From the NCBI GenBank assembly GCA_022606425.2, contig JAHDVF020000211.1, positions 3,100,001-3,164,000 on the forward strand: a DNA stretch of 64,000 nt, written 5' to 3'. The position numbers and the translations under genes were made by a program. The notes beneath the pieces were generated by a model. That model saw only the letters and a program-made list of their open reading frames with translations. It searched no databases and was not told the origin of the DNA. This document shows positions 52,601-62,734 of the stretch, piece after piece (positions within the stretch are counted from its first letter, which is position 1; every line of letters begins with the position of its first letter). Origin of the DNA: Lepidostoma basale (lineage: Eukaryota; Arthropoda; Insecta; Trichoptera; Lepidostomatidae).

Positions 52601-55540
52601 TTTTGACAGCGACCGGTTTCGCCAGGCTCGCTGGCATCGACAGACCGGTCTGTCGATGCCAGCGAACCTGGCGAAACCGGTCGCTGTCGAAATAAAGACA
52701 AAAATGGAAGTTGTTAAAAAAAACATCGTTTTATTTAATTATTATTTAAAATGAACTTCCATCAAGAGATTTCAGTAAAATCATTTGATTGGTTTAATTA
52801 AATTAATTTTACAAAGATTGAGTACTCCATATGAGTTTTTTTAACATCTGTTATGAGTATCACTTTTAGTTTCTGCAAATGAAATTGTGTCTCAGTTGAG
52901 AGAACTGCGCTAAGTTTTATCAAGGAAACAATTTTTTTAATTTCTTGAATGTGTATAGTAAACATCCCTAAGCGGCTATACCATAGGCGTGATCCCGAAG
53001 ATGGTCACCACATGTGCAAACCCGAGTATTAAGGGCAACATTTATGAGGGGAACATGCCCGTTTTTTGTTTTGTTTTAACAGGAAGCATTTCCTACAGCG
53101 CCCCTTAGATCAGAAGTTTCCAATCTGGGAGGCTCGCCTCCAATAGTAATAATAATAATAATAATTAGGCTAATTTGTATAGCGCCGTTTTCGTGAAAAG
53201 CTCACCTCAAGGGCGCTTTGACAGTGCTTTTAGTAATAAGAGCTGTATGTGACACCAGCAATCAGATAACCGTTGTTTAGATTTTATGCGAAATTTTGAA
53301 AAAGTGGATTTTTAGGTGAGATTTAAAATCTGTCGGATTGTCAATGCATCTGAGACGTGCAGGAAGCATATTCCAGGCGGACGGACCTGCCACTGCGAAA
53401 GCCCGATCTCCGAAATTTGTCCGGGGGTTGCGCTTTGGCTCAACTAATCTGCCTATTGCAGAGGAGTTTGCTGATCGAAGCGTAGATTGCCGCAAGTTAG
53501 GGCTATCAGCAACACAAAGTTCAGATATACAGGCCGGAGCCATTCCGTGAAGCGCTCCAAGTCCCCTTGTCTTTTTCGAACAACGTTTCGGAGATCGTTG
53601 CAGTCTCCATCTTCGCGATAGTTACGATCCTGAAGATGGAGTCTGCAACGATCTCTGAAATGCCGATTGAGAGACGAGTTACACTGATTTTTTAAAAATC
53701 CCGAAAAATATATATATATTGCTATCAACCGAGAAAAATTACGAAATATTTTTTTTACGTACTTTGAAGCAAATTTCTTCTTTGGGGCAGAGTTTCTTAA
53801 GTATGGTGCCGGGGTCCGGTCCAGCCTTGAAGTTCCCCTGGTGGCCAGCGAGTTGGACCCACGGATACCTCTGCTTCTTGTAGGTCTGGAAGAAGGGAGT
53901 CCACTGCACAATATTGCGCAACTTTCTCCAGCCAGACGTCTGAAATACAAAGAACACTTCAATTAATATAAACAATATAGTAATCATAATACTGAAAAAG
54001 AATGCATGATAGAATACCTAATGATGAAGTAAGAAAAGAATGTAAGGAGGATGAATGCGTCCTAAATAAAATTGAGAAAGAGACCCGGTGCTGCAGCGGG
54101 AACTTGGAGGCATAGGACCAACCAAGAGATCCGTTCGATGACCCAGCAGCCCCTTATAACGAGCACCGTGAGAGCCGGTCGCCTAGCATGGATTGGGCAT
54201 GTATGCCGAGCCGAAGAGACCAGAGCTATCAAGACTCTGTACGCGTCTAGACCGACTGAAGTAAGACCTCTAGGAAGGCCTAGACAGCGCCTAATGAACA
54301 ATGTTCTGGCTGATCTGGCTAGGTTGGGCGAATCTGACTGCTGGGAGCAAAAGGTCCAGGATCGAGGATCCTGGCGGAAAGTCTTCAAGGAGGATAAAAC
54401 TCTTCAAGAGTTGTGTGTCCATAGGAAGTAAGTAAACACAAAATGAGTGTTTCTTATAAAGATATTCTATGTCTCTTCCCACACCATCTACCCATAAGAC
54501 ATGATATTCCAGCAAAGCTTCAAACACCAATGATGACTAATATGAGGCGCTTTTGAGGACCGAGTTTAAAGATAAAGCAAGTTTAAAATTATATCACATT
54601 AAATTTATTTATTTCATTTTTAAAATCAATATTTTAAATTATGCTTTAATTTTCTTATTCTGATTTGATTACACCATCATAAGGCGAATACCTCTGCATG
54701 TTTGATATACATTAAAAAAATTGCGTGTCTGTATCATCATTGACTGAAAATTGTCAATATTTTTATTCGATTAAACTTTTTTTATTTTGCAAAAGTAATC
54801 TTATAAATTAAACACACTACTGACATCTTTGAATGTTTTATAAAAACGCAGTGTTTAATTTTGGAATATATAATATATCAAAATATTATACTAACGTAAA
54901 TATAAATATCTACTGTTTTGAATATGAAATATCTAAATACGATTATTTTCTATATATTTTAAAAATAATATCAAAATGTTATACTGTCTTATAAGCCATA
55001 TAAAACCATATAATCTATTTTCAGTAATAAATCTAGGTCAATATTCAATTAAAAATAAATAAATTTTATTAACTAGGTAACTTTAAAAAATATTTAAATT
55101 ACATATTAGACATGTTTCGGACAATCGGTCCTTCCTCGGTGATATTATAAAGATACATATAATATTTAAAATATTATATTATAAAATTGTTTACAAATAA
55201 TATTTTTTATAATATTTTAAATACGCATCTTTATAATATCACTGAAGAAGGACCGGTTGTCCGAAACATGTCTGATACGTATTTTTTTTAGTTAGTGTTG
55301 TGTATATAAAGTATATAAAAAAGAAAAAGACAAATAAAACATCTACAACACAAAGTAGGGCGAAGATAGAAGAAAATATATTTTATTAACAGTTAATAAA
55401 TAAATTTATCTACTAAAATATTAAATTAATCATAATGTATTTATATAATTATAATAATTTAACATGATAATAAAATATATACGTACTCTGTCAGTTTTTG
55501 TAATGGATCCAACAATACACGCGTTAAAAACTAGAGCCAT
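49254..55540 (-). CDS. IP3K: Inositol 1,4,5-trisphosphate 3-kinase (6-exon model)
   Basis: The model joins, in - strand order, 55540-55487, 53939-53763, 52506-52434, 51342-51212, 50547-50296 and 49616-49254, for 349 residues plus stop; all phases match. The enzyme phosphorylates Ins(1,4,5)P3 to Ins(1,3,4,5)P4 in the cytosol, ending IP3-driven Ca2+ release. Visible are a [15 protein letters not shown] segment in the calmodulin-binding position (20-40), [16 protein letters not shown], the inositol-kinase signature PCVMDCKVG (117-125), [25 protein letters not shown] (177-193), GSSLLFVHD (256-264) and the IDFAKT metal/ATP motif (273-278). Mammalian isoforms are longer because of N-terminal actin-binding extensions; here the catalytic core is complete with a very short N-terminus. 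I cannot tell which insect paralogue (IP3K1 or IP3K2) this is. Confidence 0.9.
49755..50275 (-). mobile_element. LINE-A fragment in last IP3K intron
   Basis: Same strand as IP3K. It encodes [20 protein letters not shown] through the C-terminus. It begins about 20 bp downstream of the IP3K donor at 50,295, so it nearly abuts the exon. Confidence 0.75.
50296..50547 (-). CDS. IP3K: IP3K exon: IP3-binding and ATLGFRIEG block
   Basis: The acceptor is tattctag. The donor is gtgaga, chosen over an overlapping GT because it keeps phase 0 and joins to DGYIARLK. The 84 codons include [19 protein letters not shown] and [10 protein letters not shown]. The high GC of this exon produces long ORFs in the other frames. 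A LINE-A copy starts about 20 bp inside the following intron. Confidence 0.95.
50652..50935 (+). mobile_element. LINE-A 3' fragment in IP3K intron
   Basis: Runs from MRWFGHMEC to the 3' end CTACCCCTACGGTGAAACGG, antisense to IP3K. The tail has been replaced by a TTG-rich microsatellite. Confidence 0.7.
50930..51000 (+). repeat. TTG-rich microsatellite
   Basis: (TTG)n with TTGC and TTGG variants follows the LINE-A end at 50,930; it probably grew from the LINE tail. Confidence 0.6.
50995..51172. mobile_element. Truncated copy of the hAT-type MITE
   Basis: CTCTTGTGGCTATTCCTCTT to GGGAATACCGCCACTG matches 36,930-37,090; the left arm is missing. In an IP3K intron, 40 bp from exon 51,212-51,342. 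Confidence 0.7.
51212..51342 (-). CDS. IP3K: IP3K exon: PCVMDCKVG signature
   Basis: The acceptor is accaacag and the donor is gtaaaa. It encodes [15 protein letters not shown], the signature CVMDCKVG with the catalytic Lys, RTYLEEEL and a basic [10 protein letters not shown] end. The exon is 131 nt and finishes in phase 0. Confidence 0.95.
51343..51857. other. IP3K intron DNA
   Basis: No repeat recognised; moderate GC and CG-containing patches near 51,420-51,500. Confidence 0.35.
51858..52252. mobile_element. Head-to-head pair of LINE-A 3' fragments
   Basis: 51,858-51,972 is a - strand 3' end and 51,972-52,252 a + strand 3' end. (CTAA)n and (TTAG)n tails face outward with no spacer. It lies in an IP3K intron. 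Confidence 0.65.
52255..52410. mobile_element. Fold-back Penelope-type termini, partly deleted
   Basis: A reversed half (GAGTGTCGCAACAACTG) is followed by CTGATGATGCCAACATCGGT and TGGCGAAAC. The sequence then jumps to CCGTGAATAAAAAG, losing the putative cleavage site. Confidence 0.55.
52434..52506 (-). CDS. IP3K: IP3K exon: LRPFVPEY block
   Basis: This small exon of 24 codons plus one base reads [20 protein letters not shown] then DDGE. The acceptor is gtttcag and the donor is gtatcc. The LRPFVPxYxG block is typical of the family. The leftover T completes a Ser codon with the next exon. Confidence 0.9.
52548..52748. mobile_element. Fold-back pair of Penelope-type termini (family ii)
   Basis: A near-perfect palindrome of about 200 bp centred near 52,648. 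Each arm matches 12,185-12,290. It lies in an IP3K intron. Confidence 0.7.
53150..53580 (-). mobile_element. LINE-C 3' fragment
   Basis: Same element reversed: [16 protein letters not shown] and [20 protein letters not shown], tail (AAT)n read as AATAATAATAATAATAATTA on +. It lies in IP3K's 52,506-53,763 intron. Confidence 0.75.
53585..53680. repeat. Hairpin repeat next to LINE-C, Penelope-like motif
   Basis: CGGAGATCGTTGCAGTCTCC and GGAGTCTGCAACGATCTCTG pair over about 30 bp around TTCGCGATAG. A single arm recurs at 40,415-40,440 (TGCAACGATCTCCGAAACGT). Confidence 0.55.
53763..53939 (-). CDS. IP3K: IP3K exon: calmodulin-binding region and start of kinase core
   Basis: The acceptor is gtatttcag and the donor is gtacgt. 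The 59 codons include [17 protein letters not shown], then [16 protein letters not shown] and [14 protein letters not shown]. Vertebrate IP3 3-kinases have calmodulin-binding residues and the YPWVQLAGH block at the same position. Confidence 0.93.
54070..54440 (+). mobile_element. LINE-F: RT C-terminal fragment
   Basis: One open frame of 119 codons: [40 protein letters not shown] and [21 protein letters not shown] short LINE-A relic (54,005-54,075) precedes it. Confidence 0.7.
54440..55079. other. IP3K intron DNA
   Basis: AT-rich, nothing recognised. Confidence 0.4.
55080..55350. mobile_element. Fold-back pair of Penelope-type termini (family v)
   Basis: GACATGTTTCGGACAATCGG and CCGGTTGTCCGAAACATGTC lie in opposite arms, with CACTGAAGAAGGA adjoining. 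Related halves are at 13,866-13,990 and 22,400-22,690. Confidence 0.65.
55487..55540 (-). CDS. IP3K: IP3K putative first coding exon (18 residues)
   Basis: ATG at 55540-55538 opens [18 protein letters not shown], followed directly by GTACGT, a good donor, in phase 0. The next certain exon starts in phase 0, so the two join cleanly. An in-frame extension to 55,618 exists but is not needed. The exon is too short to identify by homology; other first exons may lie further upstream. Confidence 0.5.
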
Positions 55541-56030
55541 TTTTACTATATTTTTATTAACTGTTACGTGAGTTAAACTTTTTAATAAATCCTTTTTTTC
55601 AATTGTCACAAAACGCACGTATAAAAAATCCGTTCTTATTTTGAATAACTAGAACACAGATAATCTATAAATGACAACAGACGAATTTAAACAGACGAAC
55701 TGCGTCCACGGAATCACTTTCTCGAATGACAGCTTTTATTTTACGTCTGATATCGAGTGCCGGGTCTATTGACTCGGTTGTGGAATATGCTCCGACGTCG
55801 TATGTCCAACGACCGACAACACTACCAACATTTGTCAGTGTCTGGTGACAAAGGGAAACGAAGTCTGAAGAAATTCAAACTTCGCCACCGCTTCGCCGCC
55901 GACCCATCTTGAATGAACGTGCGAGCGGTTCTCAAAATGTTACAGTGACGTCTAAGTAGGTACCGGCAGTTAAAAGAGGAAAATATAATACGAGTATCTA
56001 AACAAGGATACAAATTATAAATCTATGGAG
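55541..56030 (-). promoter_or_regulatory. Possible IP3K 5' UTR / promoter region
   Basis: The 450 bp upstream of the putative first exon are less AT-rich than their surroundings, contain several CG dinucleotides and carry no recognisable repeat. This position fits a 5' UTR and promoter. No TATA box or initiator stands out, so this is positional inference only. Confidence 0.25.
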
Positions 56031-56089
56031 GAAAATAATTTAAATATTTTTAATAATTACAGTTTGCGAAGTATTATTTAAATTTGATA

Positions 56090-56540
56090 TAAGGATTAAT
56101 TGTATCTCAATAGAGACAAAGATGTTAAATTGTTTTTTGGAAACAGAATATGGTGGTCGAGGCGTTTACAGGACTTAAAGATTTTCTGCTTAATGCTTAC
56201 ACCTAATCTTAATAGATGACGCTAGTGTAGATTGATTAAAAATAAGTGAAGTGTTCCTCAACATATTTTATTTATTTATTTATAAACATACAATAGTTAC
56301 ATTGTATTCCCATGAGTAGAAAACTCATTATGGGACAGAAGGGATAAGTTACATATAAAATAATTATGGACCTTTAGAAAACAGAAAAAGAAATTGACTT
56401 AAAACTAGTAGTTAACATAGTAGCATATATACATCTTTCAGAAATTTGTCAGACGTGGTAGGTCGTAAGAAGGGAGGAATGGGATATGTTGTATTACATA
56501 ACGCGATCGCTTAACTTACTTTGTAATTATACATTTAATT
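56090..56540. other. Upstream DNA with an unclassified repeat
   Basis: 56,095-56,200 (AATTGTATCTCAATAGAGAC) matches 28,535-28,610; the rest shows nothing. Confidence 0.4.
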
Positions 56541-56645
56541 TTAGTTTAGTTTATGTATAGCCCTGAAGAAGCTCGCTACAGAGTGAAACCGGTTGGCCCA
56601 ACTTACAAATAAAGTGGTTAATACAGTGGGAAAAAAGCATTTTAT
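56540..56645 (+). mobile_element. Penelope-type terminus, separate family
   Basis: CCCTGAAGAAGCTCGC, a short stem, then GTGAAACCGGTTGG and an AAAGTGGTTAATACAGTG flank: the general PLE layout with a different sequence. Confidence 0.4.
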
Positions 56646-56769
56646 TTTATTTTTGAATATGTCATACCATCAAGTAATGATTTCTTATCAAAATAGAAAA
56701 AACAAATTATCAACTTGTTTACCCACCCGTTTTCTAAATTGCAAAAAATAAATCGCTCTTTGGAATTTC

Positions 56770-57040
56770 TAGACTTCTATTTATTATTATTATTATTATT
56801 ATTATTTTGTTGAATCGCTCTTTACATCATGACAGCATGAGCCAAATCGATGTAAAGGGTATTAAAGCTATCATAGTGATTCTCGTGACATGTGATAGGT
56901 AGCTAATCTATCGCCATTTTATTGTTACGTGAATTCTAACACCAGACCAAAGACAGTGTGACAATCACACTACCCTCGCCGGGAATCGAACCTGGAACCT
57001 TCGGGGTGCCAGTCAATGCACTTACCACTCGGCCACGAAG
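56770..57040 (-). mobile_element. SINE copy, full length
   Basis: ATTATTATTATTATT tail on +, then the reversed body and GGGAATCGAACCTGGAACC (reversed box B) and CACTTACCACTCGGCCACGA (reversed box A). Confidence 0.8.
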
Positions 57041-57044
57041 ATCG

Positions 57045-57078
57045 TCGTGGCCGAGTGGTAAGTGCATTGACTGTCGAA
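57045..57078 (+). mobile_element. SINE head fragment
   Basis: CGTCGTGGCCGAGTGGTAAG plus TGCATTGACTGTCG, head-to-head with the SINE at 56,770-57,040. Confidence 0.6.
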
Positions 57079-57119
57079 TTGTTTATGTCGAATTAAGGGT
57101 GTATTTGGCTTCATTTCAT

Positions 57120-57440
57120 TTCATTTGTTTATTTATAAAGATTACAAATATTACAGATGCGTCCAAGTCGTCTGCAACCTCAATATTACATAATTAGATA
57201 TACATATTTTCAAAACAACATTTTAAAAAATAACAAAATACATAAATACTACGGCATCAGAGATAACAATCACAACATGGATATTGCATCCCTGAGGCAA
57301 CTCACACTATCACGAAATATGTCGACCTCCGAGGCGACCCGATGCAATAAGATTTCCCTACCCACAGGCAAAACCATTGGCAGGTTGGTTCTGCAGTGCG
57401 GAAAATAAAACAATCTGTGCTGTCTTTGAGTAAGGTAATG
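57120..57440 (-). mobile_element. LINE-B-like fragment
   Basis: Reverse coding includes a NLPMVLPVGR relic and QHRLFYFPHCR; strongly diverged. Confidence 0.5.
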
Positions 57441-57860
57441 GCTTATTTTAGTACTGACAAAATATTAGATAATTTAAAATCTAATCGTCTTAAATTTTGT
57501 ACATGTTTGGGAACCACTCCTCTTAGTACAAGAATACCACAGCTTAGGAAACAATGTTTCAGTGATGACGTTGTGACCCGCCTTTCCATAATGCGCACGT
57601 CATTCCAACATTATTCTGAACCTCTGCCTTCTGTTGAACTTTAAGATGTGTAATCATTTTAAACTTTAAAAAACTCGTGCACAAAACCTACTTTCTGACT
57701 GAAAGAACTGTTAGTGACACAGGGTCATTGAAAATGACTCAATTTGATAAGTCTATACTCGTTTTAAAAATAGAATCTTACAATAAATATATCATAAGAA
57801 TTGTCGTGGAATCAACGTAAATTAGAGCGCAGAATGATTATTACCATCTTCATTTGTAAA

Positions 57861-58360
57861 TGGTGTTTTCTTAGAGGTACAATACATATTCAAAATGAAA
57901 AAAAAACACATTAAAATGTCTTTGATATTGGCTTTATTAAATAGATCATTTTATGCCATTATTGTTTAAATATGATTTCGACATGAGCGCCACGTCTAGC
58001 TCGAATGAAGCGCAATCGTGAAATCCAATTTTCGACAATTGTCGTCTTTGTGAATGCGTATTATCCACTAGAGTGTATGTGGTGCGAAAACGGTCCATAG
58101 TTTTCCGAATAACTTGCTCGGATTGACGATTATGTCGACCGTAATATGGACGTAGTGCACGTTAAGTTTGGCGAACCGAACCATGATTTTCAAAATAAAT
58201 TTGCACAATTTGAAAGCGCTGTTCTGACAGTTCAGTCTATTCATAGTAAAATGGCAAAATGTACTGACTACAAATCAACTATCAACTGTCAAATTGACAG
58301 TCTGTAGAAAAAATGTTGCCAGTTTAAAAACCAAACCTCTAAAAAAAACACCCTATATAT
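57861..58360 (-). mobile_element. Deleted mariner-like element (copy 2)
   Basis: Reverse copy of 18,845-19,329 with the same internal junction and terminal repeats GGTGTTTTCTTAGAGGT / ACCTCTAAAAAAAACACCCT. The shared deletion implies the short form itself was mobilised. Confidence 0.65.
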
Positions 58361-58537
58361 AGTAAATAACAGAGACGTCTTGGATGGTTGATTCTGTTTA
58401 TTGTAACAAACAAAAAATTGTAACAATTATCCAAATATGATTTCACAACAAAAAGTGATGGCGAATATATAATAAACATTTGATAACTAAAATACTAACG
58501 TACTGACCGTAACGTAATTTCACCATAATAATAATAA

Positions 58538-58828
58538 CAATAATAATAGTTAGGCTAATTTGTACAACGTTGTGTTCGTGAATAACTCTCCTCATGGGCG
58601 CTTTGACAATGTTATTAGGCATGGGAGCTGCATGTGACACCAGCAATCAGATAACCTTTGTTCCCATTTTATGCGATATTTCGAAAAGGTGGGCTTTTAA
58701 ATTAGATTTAAACTCAGTCGAATCGTCAATGCATGTGAGGTGTGCAAGGAGCATATTCCAGGGGAACGGACCTGCCAACGCGAAAGCCCGATCTCCGAAA
58801 TTTTTCCGGGGGTTGCATTATTGAACTC
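58538..58828 (-). mobile_element. LINE-C 3' fragment
   Basis: Decayed copy with the GCTAATTTGTACAACG 3' UTR and a reversed GDRAFALAGPFPWNM-like region. Confidence 0.65.
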
Positions 58829-58839
58829 CGAAATAATTT

Positions 58840-59000
58840 TATAATCAAATAGCGATCGTGTTCAGTGGTTTGGTTGCTCTCCCCACTAGCATCACCAGTG
58901 GCAAGTTGGTTCTGCATGTTGGAAGACAAAACAGTATTTTCTGACGCTGTCGAAGATAGCCATCCGGAACATAAAGATGATTTTAAAAAGTCTGAAGATA
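58840..59000 (-). mobile_element. LINE-B-like fragment
   Basis: ACCACTGGTGATGC-type LPLVMLVG coding and a YLRQRQ relic in reverse, directly beside a LINE-C fragment. Confidence 0.4.
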
Positions 59001-59177
59001 TGAAGTCCTAAATAAGCGTAAGCTCATCTTTTCTCATCTGCAAATGTGAATACAAACTTGCCATTGACACGACGAAGAAGAAGAAGAGGCCATCTCTCCA
59101 TTGCGATTGTAGGCCTCTTAAAACAGTATCCACTATCCTTTATACTGCGCGACTCTCATCCACCTTCTTCCCCCAAT

Positions 59178-59262
59178 CAACCCATATTTTTTGGAGTCGA
59201 CCCATACCTTTTTTGGAGTCGACGCATACCATTTTTGGAGTCGACCCATATCTTTTTCCCTT
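59178..59262 (+). repeat. Tandem repeat, about 22 bp unit
   Basis: CCCATA plus a T-run plus GGAGTCGA occurs three times in a row and a fourth unit is partial. Each unit carries a GTCGAC palindrome. Confidence 0.65.
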
Positions 59263-59769
59263 CCCATGGTTTCTACATCAAGACTCTGGGTACCCATCTA
59301 TCTGATCTCTGTCTGACGACATATCCCGCCCATTTCGACCTTATTTAATTTTGGAAGAAAACTTCAATTTGAGCAATATTGGCTATTTATTCCTCTTACG
59401 TCTATTGGCAATATTGATTTTACAAGTTTAAATGTGTTTTGCTTGGTTCTAAGATGATGCTGTTACCGTTTAAGGATTGCTGTATAACTGTCTTAACTGT
59501 ACGAAAACCACGAGTTATATCTAAAATTAAATATTCATTTGTGTATCCGGGAGCACTGTGTTCTAATAATAGCGTTATAAACCCAACCACAAGAATCTTT
59601 ACTACCTAATATGTCTGTTTTACAATGGTGACTGCAATTTTTCTTCATTTACGACACTCAACATGCGTCAGAAAATATACGTGGGGTGTTATATTTTTGA
59701 GTTATAATTAGTCATTGTACAATGACTTACTGAATCGAAGCAAACGTACACACTATCCAAACGAAATAT

Positions 59770-60085
59770 CCCCTTAAAGCAGCAGAAATTAAAATATTGC
59801 AACCTATCGTAGGTAGAATCCTTAGAGTGTAACGAAATTCGCAAAACCTGCAATATTATTGACAGAGTAAAATGGATTAGACAGAGAAGACGATTCTGGA
59901 GGGACCACGTCGATAGGATGGACCTAGCGAGAATTTCCACGATTCGACGAGATTTCCACGAGACTCCAGAAGGCCTTCGACCGCCAGGACGACCACTAAA
60001 GAGATGAAGAGAAAGCTGGATGTCTTCATCACAGAAACAAATTTGACATCCTGTCTAAACAGATCGCAAGATCTACAGTAAGAAA
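59770..60085 (+). mobile_element. LINE-G fragment
   Basis: KAAEIKILQPIVGRILRV-like start, a CNIIDRVKWIRQRRRFWRDH block and TPEGLRPPGRPLKR before stops. Confidence 0.6.
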
Positions 60086-60379
60086 TAAAAGAATAACTCC
60101 CTGTAGGTATTATATGAATGCCAATAATATTATATACACAGTAAATAAGGACACACAAATCTACGTGCTGCAGCCTACCAAGTCGTTCCTAAGTCCAAGC
60201 TCCTATCCAGAAACACTAAGCTGAGCATTTATAACGTCATCAATTGTCATGGACAATTCTGGTCAAGTGCTCCTGGACAATTCTGGTCATGGCCAGTTAC
60301 AACAAACCTAACAAGAAATATAAGAAACTATCTAATCATCAAGCCGTATCTAGGAAGGGGTAGGCATATACTCGTACAT

Positions 60380-60600
60380 TTATATCTTGACAAATCAGCC
60401 TCTCGAGTTAATTTCAATTGTTCAAAGCGGCGGGCTTCGATGGAGGATTCAGGAGGTGGAATCGACATTAAAATCTTCACCAGAGCATCACCAGAGGCAG
60501 TTTATTTCTGACGGCCTACAGATAAAACGATCTATGCTAACTCTGTCTGACATTTCTGTCAGGAACCAAAAGACCTATCTCTCTGGTTTCAATCCTGGGA
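60380..60600 (+). mobile_element. LINE-B-like mosaic fragment
   Basis: Contains CACCAGAGGCAGTTTATTTC, an antisense LINE-B-like stretch, mixed with a tail relic. Boundaries uncertain. Confidence 0.3.
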
Positions 60601-61035
60601 TTGGTTTGCAGCAATTTCCTCTATTCTTCTATTCCATTCTTCCCTGTCTTGTGCGGCTCTTTTGAAATCTGCATATGATGAGCAGCGCACGTCCACCAAC
60701 AGGTCCTCCAGGTACTCTCGGCATGGGCGTCCCCTAGAGTTTGTCCCCTCGGTCAAACCCTCCATTATGGCATGCAAGAGGTATTCTTGTCGTATTACAT
60801 GGCCGATCCATCTTGCACGCCTTTCGGAAAAGGTCCTGAACAGGTGCCTTCCTCCCTCGATTCTTTGGAGAACCTCCTCATTTGTAATGTGGTCTCTCCA
60901 GGAAATTCCTAATAGTCTTCTATAGGACCACATCTCAAAAGCCTCTAGTCTCCATTTATCTCTTTCGGATAGGCACCATGTCTCGCAGCCGTACATCAAG
61001 ATACTCCATACATAGGTCTTGATGAAGAGAATTCT
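60585..61035 (-). mobile_element. LINE-I: RT C-terminal fragment
   Basis: A 136-codon open frame: MMYGCETWCLSERDKWRLEA, RRLLGISWRDHITNEEVLQR and RARWIGHVIRQEYLLHAIME. A further LINE family. Confidence 0.7.
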
Positions 61036-61054
61036 CAGTTTTAGGTTATTCGAT

Positions 61055-61220
61055 TCTATTATTTCTGTCGGGAACCATAAGACCTACACCCTAAAATATG
61101 GCCCAAAATATCCCGTGGTCAATAATCTAAAGAAATGAATTATTGGAAACCCGTATATTCGAAGCTGCAAAGAGTAGTTTCCAACATACTCAAGAGAAAT
61201 GCTATGGATATAACAATAGG
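61055..61220 (-). mobile_element. LINE-B-like fragment
   Basis: Reverse sequence retains ISLEYVGNYSLQLRIYGFPI and HFFRLLTTGYFGPYF, matching the TNSLQLQRDGHLITHFFRLI block. Confidence 0.5.
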
Positions 61221-62215
61221 TGCAAGATAGAGCGGAATGGAGAAAAAATATCTTGGCCGTATGTACCATAAATGTGTGACAGAAAGAATGAAGAATAAGA
61301 AAGGTTTGTTTCTCTTGAACATGATTCTTCCAGTGTTTGTTGGCGAATAAACTAAGAAGATTAAGAATTTCTTCGAATATGTACGCGCTTCAGAATTCTT
61401 ATGAGTAATTAGTTATGAATTTCCGCATTGTGTTTAGTTTAATTTATGTACCGTGACTCAAACTGAAAAAAACGTGACAACTTCTTCGAAAACAATGTAC
61501 TGAAAGCCTTGCGAATATGCCAAAAAATAAACAAAAGAAAAATGTTTAACCACTTGAATAAGTAGGATGAATTAGGCATCCATAGACAATCAATGTGTCG
61601 AAACGATCAAAATGTTTATTACACAGAAGTTATTAATAATATGACACCATTTGTATGATAAACTTATGCTAATAACGCTGATTTTAATTAATAAAAACTC
61701 AGTTCGACGCGTCTTGAAGTTATTTTGCACATTTATACCTTCATCATCAAGAGAGTAGGTTGTATCGTTTTAATAAATTTAATTAAAATAGCCGGAACGA
61801 CCTGGATTCCGAAGGGTCAGGACAGGAATTAATCGCTGCATTTACTTATCCTCAGGACTTCTGAATTGTTGATCAAACCTGTCATAGTACCAATACGAAG
61901 CATTATTCTATGTGAATAGCTTTTTAAAAACATAGCACTTCAACATTATCTTTCTAAATTAAAAATTGTATTTATCATTGCAGAATACTGTCCTCATTTC
62001 ATTAAATGTACTACGGACCATTTTGATCTTGCATTTTACCTCCACATCTGGGTCTACTGACTTAGTAATTAATTATACTGCCCAGGTATTTGAATTGGTC
62101 TACCATCTCCATCGTTGCATGTGTATTCATATATTCCATTTTAATTTGTTTTGGCATTAAATAATTGCTGTAATGGTTTTCAAAACAAGGTACAAACTGA
62201 TTACTATATATTGAG
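61220..62215. other. AT-rich DNA, no feature
   Basis: Short open frames only. 61,795-61,860 (CCGGAACGACCTGGATTCCG) is a GC patch without match. Confidence 0.4.
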
Positions 62216-62221
62216 AAACAA

Positions 62222-62734
62222 GATGGCGCCTGTGCAAGCTGTCAATTGAAATTTCTCTATGCAAATAAATGCATTTTAGTCATTGTTTGTTCTAGTGCTT
62301 TCCTGAATGCGAGATGTTTAAAAAAAATATACATTCATGTTTGTGCATCGCTAAGAGTGATTTATTGTTTTTATGGTGATTCAAAATGGAAGAAATATCG
62401 TAGGTTACTCCAGAGAAGACAAGATTTAAGAAAGGTAAAAATAAAAATGTATTTTTCTAGAAATGTTATGTCATTTTTAAAGAAACATTTAAAATCAAAT
62501 ATGAATAATATGTGCAATTGTTTTTTATATATATTTAAATCAAATGTTACGTTTTTGTTCAATTTACTCTCGCAAATCGTAATCAAAATGAAATATGAAA
62601 CGATATTACGTATTTCTGCGAAATATGTATTGATAATGGCGCGTATATTTTTTTTTAAACACGTGTTAATATCAATGTATCAAAAAATTATATTTCGTAA
62701 ACAAGTTCTGACTGCCACCAATACGTGGGTATAA
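62222..62734 (+). other. Unrecognised AT-rich open frame and possible splice donor
   Basis: A 162-codon frame (from 62,246) shows no domain I know, with many Lys, Asn and Phe codons as expected by chance in AT-rich DNA. Within it, GACAAGATTTAAGAAAG is followed by GTAAAAATA (62,435), a donor-like site, and CAAGATGGCGCCTGTGCA lies at 62,218. A non-coding first exon of a downstream gene is possible; evidence is weak. Confidence 0.2.

Noticed and set aside
54062..54388. - strand frame opposite LINE-F
   Set aside because: The + strand carries the GRPRQR-type RT C-terminal module; the - frame is its shadow.
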